This document shows positions 56,705-64,000 of a stretch of DNA of 64,000 nt, in pieces. Source of the DNA: Gremmenia infestans (lineage: Eukaryota > Ascomycota > Leotiomycetes > Helotiales > Hamatocanthoscyphaceae). The stretch covers positions 992,001 to 1,056,000 of the forward strand of contig JAFEVB010000012.1 of the NCBI GenBank assembly GCA_032629725.1, in the 5' to 3' direction. Position numbers and translations under genes: made by a program. The stretch's first letter is position 1. The number at the start of each line of letters is the position of its first letter. The notes under the pieces were generated by a model that made no database searches, had not been told where the DNA came from, and was given only the letters and a program-made list of their open reading frames with translations.

Positions 56705-59700
56705 ATGCTAACAATAGCTCCATCAGCATCAAGCATAAGTTCGAGTTCAGCGAGCAGCTCACCAACGCCGTTAATTACATCGAGTGCTAGTTCGTCTGGG
56801 GGCAGTTCTGGTGCAGCTTCGTCGACGCTGACCAGCTCAAGTTCGTCCACTAGCAGCTCTCTATCTACGTTGAGCTCGAATCCTCCGTCACAGGGAATTA
56901 CAACAACTGTGGCACCTTCCAATGCCCGCCCTTCCTTGTCTGACTCAGCAGCTTCAACATGCCAGTCCATCGCCCCAACAAATACAGCTCCTGGAACCAC
57001 TTCACAATGCTGCAAGTACTACATAATTCAGTCTGGTGACACGTGCGACCAGGTAGACACTATGTTTGGCATCACGTTTGCCGAGTTTCGAGCATTGAAC
57101 CCCGCCTTAGACTCTGAGTGCCACTTATCACTAGGCGCTGCGTATGTGTCTCCATCGCCAGTGAAAAGTTCTTGCTAATGAATAAACAGATACTGCGTGC
57201 AGGGCAAACCGCAAATCACATCTACGACCACGCTGTTTTCAAGCTCTCTGGGTATGCCAACTTTTTCCAGCATATCTACATCCGTAGTCGTTTCTCAATC
57301 ATTGTCATCCTCGATACTTAGCGTGTCATCTTCGCAACTGCCCCCTAGTGTTTCACCGTCGGCCTCAATAAAGTCAAATTCGGCATCTTTCAGCTCCTCA
57401 GCGATCTCTTGCTCGCAATTCCAATCGACGACTATAACGCCGTCTGCGAGCGAATCGTCAACCATCAGTAGTTCGTCAGTTGTTAGCAGTTCGTCAGCTA
57501 TTAGCAGTTCATCAGTTGTTAGCAGTTCGCAAGAAAGCCCTTCAAGTTCCATCACATCAAATACGATCTTCCAAAGCGGCACTTCTTCGATCCTATCAAG
57601 CTCTACGATACCTATGGTTCTCTCGTCTAGCACAATTTCACCGTCTATGTCGACTCTCATGACCTTCGGATCTTCTGCTTCCCAGTCGAGCAGCCAAACC
57701 TTAGCGGCTAGTGGAGCTTCCACTTCTACTGTCACTTTACTAAGTATATCTGCCTCGAACTCTGGTACTATAAGTTCATCATTGCCTTACCAATCCTCAA
57801 GCGGCGAACAAAGCGCATCCGTTTCAATTACAGGCGCTACGAGCTTTACGATTCCTCAGGCTCTTTCCTCTAGCACCATTGCTTCGCCTATATTGATTTC
57901 TAGTACTGTCCAAACTTCTGCTTCGCAGTCGAGCCAAACATCAGGAATCAGTAGTGCTTTTAGTTTATCTGTCGCCACCGTGCTAAGCGCTTCTGCATCA
58001 TCGTACAACACTGTAAGCTCCTCATTGACCTATCAACCCTCAAGCAGTGTACAAAGTCCGTCTGTTTCTAGTTCAGGCATCATATACTCTGCCTCTAGTA
58101 GCCAGCCAAGCGAGTTCATCTCTTCAACAACCTCTGCTGTAGTGAGTTCTTCGGGGATCAGCGAAGCCACGAGCACCCAGCCAATACCTACGCCTGCTTC
58201 CGGCACACCAAGTTCTACGATTTCTGGAGCCTCGAGCACTCAGCCTATAGTTTCTACGTCTACTTTTGGCGCTGCAAGCTCTACGAACATCAATGAAGCC
58301 TCAAGCACGTCTGTTTTCGGCACTATAAGCTCCACGATTAACCAGGCCTCGAGCACTCTTCCAAGTCCATCTACTTTCACCGGACGAAGCTCTATTGCTA
58401 CGATCGGATTTTCTAGCAGCGAGCCGATATTCTCGTCCTCGGCTTTTGTAGGAAGCTCTACAGCCACAAATCAATTTTCTAGCACCGAACTCATAATATC
58501 TTCGTCCATTGCCGCCGCAGCGAGCTCTGCAGGCAGCAACCTAGTATCGAGTACTCCAGGAACGTTCTTTTCTATTCCTAGCACAGCGAGCTTTGGAAGC
58601 CCTGTTCCTAGCACTGCAAGCCTTGGAAGCTCTAATCAAGTCTCGAGTAGCGAGCTATCAGCTTCTCCATCTTTCCAGGCAGCAAGTTCTACGATCACCA
58701 AGCAGTTCTCAAGTAGTGGTCTGGAATCTTCTCCTTCACTTTACGTCCTAACGAGTTCTACACCCCAAGGCTCCAGCACAGAGGAAAGCATGACGGCATC
58801 CGCATCAACGATTGTCGAAGGTAGCTCCACGTCGCAAGCCCAAGTCTCTAGCAGCCAACAGACTCCATCCGCTTCGGCGTTTACGGTCCTTGCGGCTAGT
58901 TCAATTATACCAACACAGATCCCTAGCTCTATCAGTCAACAAGCTACATCTATATTAGTCTCAGCTTCTGCCCTTCCCACCTCTGCAGCTCAGACGCAGG
59001 TTTACAGCAGCGAGCAAATTGCATCAGCTTCTGCATTTAGTTCTCCCGAGACCAGTCCCTTTAGATATAGCCAGGCTTCTTCTAGCAGTCAACAGACATC
59101 GTTATCAAATGTACTTGAACCAGCTTCAGCGTCTGGCTCGGTCTTCACGCCCGCCAGCTCCACATTTCAGACACAGCCTTTTAGCAGCGCGCAAGCTGGT
59201 TCAGCATCCGAGTCTGGTCAAGCAGTTCCCAGTTCTACAATATACAACCAGGCTTCTAGCAGCCAACAAATTCCTTCAAATACTCCCTCTGTTGCTATCA
59301 ACTCAGAAATTCAAAGCCAGACGTCTAGTGCTGAGCAAAGTGCTTTCCAGTCCACGCATATTTCAACCGCTCTAGGTTCGATACCAAGTCAAGCTTCTGG
59401 TACCCAACAAAGTACCTCGGCCTCGATATCAGTACCGGCACTTACTTCCTTGCCCCAGAGCCAGACTCTAAGCAGCGCGCAAAGCATTTTCGAATCTACG
59501 ACTCTTCCAGCTGCCAGTTCTACATTATTAAACCAAGCCTCCAACAGCCAGCAAACTGCATCTGTATCAGCCTCCAGTTCTTTTATCCAAAGCGGGACTC
59601 CCAGCTTTGAGCAAAGCGCTTCCGAATCTACGATTCCTGAAGTTGCTAGTTCCACACTACCAAACCAAGCTTCTAGCAGCCAATATACTGCATTGTCGTC

Positions 59701-62700
59701 CACTTTCCCCACTGCCCAAACATTCGGATTTTCTACCGCATTGGTTTCCAGTGGGCAGCAGAGTGCATCTGGATCAGTTTCAAGCCAAGCTGCCGCTATG
59801 TCTATGATGCGTCAAGAGTCGAGTAGCCAACAAAGTGTCTTTTCATCAGTCCTACAAACCATTGCATTTTCTTCCGAGGCGGTTTCTAGTAGTCAACAAA
59901 GTGCGTCTGGGTCGTTCTCGAATCAATATGCCGCTAGTTCTATCATCGAGGGCTTCAGCACAAAAGCAGGGGAGTCTTCAATCGTAATCAGCACTGCGCT
60001 ACCCTCTCAAGCTTTCAATAGCCAACAAAGTACATTTTCATACGCTGCAAGCAGCTTTACAGTAGAAACAAGCAGCCAGCCAAGTTCTACGGCATCTACC
60101 CCTGGTTTCTCGGCGACCACCAGTTCCTATTCGCTCAGTCAACAGATCACACTCTCTGGGGCCGCTTCTAGAGTTCAATCAAGCATTCAAACAAGCTTTC
60201 TGGCATTCCCCTCCGAATCTTCAGTAACATCATCCATACTTTCATACTCGGTCAGCCAATTCAATATACTCTCCAGCACCGCGATTAGCTCTCCTGTAGA
60301 ACCCAGCATTCAACCAAGTGTCTCCGCATCCTTCTTCGGTTCTGTCGCAAGTTCTGTCGCAAGCTCTGTCATCCCCACGTCGATTGGCCAACAAAGTACA
60401 TATATTGCTGCTGCGCCGACTTCTACTGTCCTGTTTGGATTCTCGAGCAATCAACAAAGTCTATCGGAATCTGCAACTGAGACTGCTACTTCTGCTATAC
60501 CTTCGCATTTACTTAGCCAACAAAGTACACATGCCACACCTGTACAGAGTTCAATCGCTCTTAGCGGACTCTTAAGTGGCCAAGGAACCATATCAGGATC
60601 TTCCCTTGCATTTGAGACAACTGTTTCTGCTATACCTTCTAACTCGATTGGCCTACAGAGTACACATATCACCTCTGTACAGACTGCAATATCCGGGGAG
60701 CAAATTTCAAGCATTCATTTTAGCGCGACAGAATCCAGCTCTGGCACATTTAATTCAATACCATACCCTCCATCTACTACTCGAGCTTTTGAGGCTAGCT
60801 CTACCGTGTCTCCTCGATTCTCTTTCGATTCGACACAGCTAGGGCAAGCTTCCAGTAGCCAGCAGCTCGAAACCCCGTCAGGCTCTGTTGCTTCAAGTCT
60901 TGGAACAGTCAACACAGCTTCTATCAGTCTCTTAACTATAGCAAGTTCGAGTGGAACTTTCCAGACTCTTAGCAGCCCACAATCTGAGTTCACATCTGCT
61001 AGCCTAAGTCTCCAGCCAACGGCCAGCCCGTCGAGCAGTTTGGGCGGCATACCTAGCAGTGGTCTGTTTAGTGTATCAAGCTCAAACAATGTACCAAGCA
61101 CTGCGGCAAGCACTACATATGGCCATGGTTCGAGTAGCATCGCAGGGACTGCAGAAGGAACATCGACAAGTGAAGCCGCCACAAGCTCGCAGTCCGCCCT
61201 ACTACTTCCAAATACCATCGTTACATTAGCATCAGGTACTCCAAGCCAAGGTATTGGATCTAGTGTTTCAGAATCAATTGTCATTTCAAGCAACGCAGCT
61301 CGCACATCCAGCATACAGGAGGCCGCTGCAACATCTGGTAATACGGCCAGCACTGTGGCTGGGACTCAGAGTAGTTTATTCAACTCGATAACTGCGTTGG
61401 TGTCCCCGGCGGGTAGTTTGAGTACACAAGAGACGACCACAGCAGTTTCCATTTCTGCCAGCCAGTCCCTATCCATCAGCAAGCCTGCTCAATCCCAGAT
61501 ATCGCAGGTTTCTCGAGCTTCACTTTCCAAGACTTCTTCAGGAGCGCTTCCATCAGAGTCAGCAATACACAACTTCACCGACATTGTATTCCAGGTTCTC
61601 AATGGAGCCGCCTCTTCTAAATTCCAGGTTCTCAACAGAGCCATCCCTTCTGACGATGCCTATTTCCTTGGACCGGGTAGTCCGATCGTCTCGGGCACCT
61701 GCAGTCCCACTGAAGCATTTACGCTCTCGAACGGCCAGCTGAGCTCAGATGGTGAATTATTATCAACGAATACCGGGACTGCTTGGCAGCCCTTCGCTGT
61801 AAGTCCAGTTACAGGTGACATTACTACAGTGGTCGGTGTTCAAGATAATCACTTGTTTTGGAATGATGCTTTCTTCGACGGAGGGTCCGCTATCTTTTGC
61901 GAAATGTTGAATGGCCAAATCAACGTCTTATATCAAGGCTTGGTTGATGAACAGGATCTCACGTATCCCGTTGATTGTACGCCGGTGGAACTTGTCACTT
62001 ATCAAGGTAGGTTTATATTTCCCACTTTCTTCCAAACTCTGCTGTTTAGTACCCAAGGTCGGACTGACTCTGACCTCTTAGCCTCACAATGCTCCAATGT
62101 AACTTCGTCTGCCATGCCCACACTAGAGGCCACCCCATCCATAGCGTTACAGTCAACAAGCGGGGTATCTTCAGAGCAAATATCAATAAGCTCGTCCTCA
62201 GAAACGTTAACGCTCGGGTCAACACCGATCTTAAACTCCAAATCTACCGGTGTGACAGAAACTCTACTGCAGACTTCTTACCTACCATCTACTGGTTCTG
62301 AATCTCAATCAGGAGCGCCCGGGACTTCCTCGTTCTTCGGATCCGTAACGATATCTTCCGTGGTCTCTTCTCAACCGCAAGCAACGCCATCAGGATCTGC
62401 AAGTGAGACAAATCCATCACAGTCGTCGATGGTAACGGCAACAGCTTCACAAACCGTCGGTATCCTGTCCCACACCTTAGGCGAGGCGGCTTCTTCTCTG
62501 CCATCCTCAATCGTCTCGTTGGTACCGGCCACCGCTTCACAGACTGTTGGTATATTGTCCTCAGGCGAGGGGGCTTCCTCTCTGCAATCCTCAACCTTAT
62601 CGTCGGCAATTTTAGCACAGACCTTTTCATCGCAGCAGGCTTCCACTGAGCCTTCTCGGACACTCAGTATTTCGGTGCAAACTCTAAGCGAATCTGCACT

Positions 62701-64000
62701 TTCGCAGCCAATCTCATCCTTTTCAACCGAATCGTCACTTTTCACAGAAAGTATGTCTTCGGAGCAAATATCCACGTTTTCCTCGGGCGTTTCACAATTA
62801 CTCGTAACCTCATCGGCAACTGTCATAGCGAGCAGTTCGTTTGGATCATTCAGTCCATCAGGAATACCTCAGGCAACGGTGATAAGTTCGTCGAGTATAT
62901 TACAACCTAGGGGTCTCTCCTCCTCGGCGAGTTCACAGGGTGCAGAGACTTCTTCGGCACCCGCAGTTTCTTCAGGCACTCCTGGAGAAGTAGGCACTTC
63001 CACCGTTTTGCTACCAGTTCCAACGGCATCAGAGAGCATAGGATCTACACCACTGGGAGCAAGCTCATCCGTATCAGTAGCTGTAAATTCAGGTTCCGGT
63101 TTAGTTCCAGTATCAACTCCTACAGTGTTACCAACAGCCTCAGAGTCCTCGTTAGCCCGGGGAATCACCTCGTCCAGTCTCTCTCAAGTATTTGAAACAG
63201 GCACACTGGCATCCTCTCAGCCAATGGTGGGAAGTCCTTCACTTTCAGTAGTAGTAAGTCCAAGCTCAGGCATATCTACACTGACGGAGACTGTAACACA
63301 GGCAACTTTGTCTGGATCTTTACAATTCACGGGCTCGAGCTCAAGTCTGTCGCAGACCGCACTAGAATTCCCGGCATCTTCGCAGTCTCAAGGCACAGTC
63401 GAAATCTCATCTGGCTTGTTCCAACCCTCTGGTATAAGCTCGTCGGTGCCGTCGATTGAAGTAATCATCTCAAGTGCTATGCCAACAATCGAAACCGCAT
63501 CTTCGATTGCAAGTAGTATACAAACAGAGGCTCCACTGCAGTCGACGTCCTTGTTCACTTCACTATTCCAAAACTTTACCTCATCAAGCGTCTCACCGTC
63601 CATACCAGAGGCACCGAGTTCAAGCCCTTCAGGAATCCAGCCAATGACCACGTTAGTCTTCTCGCAGCCCACACTAGAGATGACTTCCCTTGGGGCTTCT
63701 CAATCGTTATTGATAACTTCTTCGGGTATCTCCAATTTAGAAACTGGGACATCAGTCGGGACCGAGCGTATAACCTCTCAACCTAGTGGCTTGACCTCGG
63801 TTTTCGCCTCCAACACTGGGTTCAATACTTCCCCGCCTACAGCATCAGCCTCAATCACGGTGGAAGCGGTTTCAAGCTCAGGGCTGGGAACGACTGTAGA
63901 AACTCCACTCGGGCGATCTACAAGCCCACCAGTCGTAATCTCATCCAACTTCTTTGGGTCGCCGAGAACAGTGACATCCCAGTCCCTGTCGGGAACCCTC
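56705..64000 (+). CDS. Giant Ser/Thr-rich wall-type protein with LysM and DUF7908-like domains (partial)
   Basis: Fitted exons are 56705-57141, 57190-62006 and 62082 to the window edge, 2391 residues so far, with no stop before 64000. The 5' end is also uncertain: the ATG at 56705 gives no signal peptide, so the true start is probably upstream. After ~95 Ser/Thr residues comes one LysM domain (~104-148: YYIIQSGDTCDQVDTMFGIT, FRALNPAL, then AYCVQGK across a 48-nt phase-2 intron). About 1450 residues of Ser/Thr/Gln-rich repeats follow. A folded domain (~1603-1751: YFLGPGSPIVSGTC, AWQPFAVSPVTGD, LFWNDAFFDGG, IFCEMLNGQINVLY, DCTPVELV) matches what I recall as DUF7908. Then there are 640 or more further Ser/Thr residues. 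LysM binds chitin-type glycans, and the length suggests a heavily O-glycosylated wall or adhesin-like protein. That role is inferred. Confidence 0.85.
57467..57530. repeat. 18-bp tandem repeat encoding SSSSVV/SSSSAI units
   Basis: About 3.5 units of AGYAGTTCRTCAGYTRTT lie in frame within the LysM gene. This is a slippage-prone stretch likely to vary in copy number. Confidence 0.8.
58850..60870. repeat. Degenerate tandem coding repeats marked by SSSQQ
   Basis: About fifteen units by eye, roughly 20-45 residues apart, each carry an S-S/N-x-Q-Q-[ST] marker (for example NQASSSQQTA, SSGQQSASGS, SSSQQSVFSS, LSQQSTHAT). The spacing is irregular and the units differ by substitutions, so the array is old or diversifying. 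It lies between the LysM and DUF7908-like domains. Confidence 0.7.

Noticed and set aside
56680..63672. Many long minus-strand frames rich in Glu, Val and Leu opposite the LysM gene
   Set aside because: They are complements of Ser/Thr codons (TCT, TCA, AGC) in the plus-strand frame, with no family features or promoters of their own.

Overview
The window is genomic DNA of a filamentous ascomycete (Pezizomycotina). The evidence is short spliceosomal introns (45-324 nt) with GTATGT/GTAAGT donors and CTRAY-type branch points, fungal-only families (G1 glutamic peptidase, 2EXR, a fungal BTB-like family, LysM plus DUF7908-like), and a 6.7-kb AT-saturated, TpA-rich transposon block of the kind left by repeat-induced point mutation (RIP). 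The mix of families would suit a leotiomycete, but I cannot fix the genus from sequence alone. No bacterial operons, CRISPR arrays, tRNAs or rRNAs were found.

Layout. 1-5219 is a very long upstream region. 5220-7929 holds a four-exon, Gln/His/Pro-rich probable regulator with two related conserved blocks. 9647-10273 is a frame-broken gene remnant. 10392-17050 is a nested, RIP-degraded transposon nest: an outer unit with terminal inverted repeats and a matching 5-bp target duplication, two short copia-type LTR elements lying tail to tail inside it, and three copies of a second LTR family, two of which have inverted the segment between them. 17056-27246 is an accessory region of secreted or surface proteins and enzymes: a membrane-anchored apple/PAN-like protein, a MITE-like repeat, a G1 peptidase, an SDR, a 2EXR protein and a secreted CrtC/Diels-Alderase-like protein.

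28873-53961 is a conserved core: a PPN2-type polyphosphatase, a BTB-like protein, ISY1 (splicing), MTG1 (mitochondrial ribosome GTPase), TAL1 (pentose phosphate pathway), a ROM2-type Rho1 GEF (cell wall integrity), SOD1 and Tudor-SN/SND1. These are ordinary neighbours on both strands, not a cluster. Reaction steps they share are loose at most: TAL1 and SOD1 both bear on redox balance, and ROM2 acts on wall stress.

From 56705 to the window edge runs a giant Ser/Thr-rich wall-type protein with one LysM domain and a DUF7908-like domain. It stays open for 6.8 kb and leaves the window unfinished. I worked out exon boundaries by hand from frame continuity, splice consensus and family conservation. 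No computation or database search was run.
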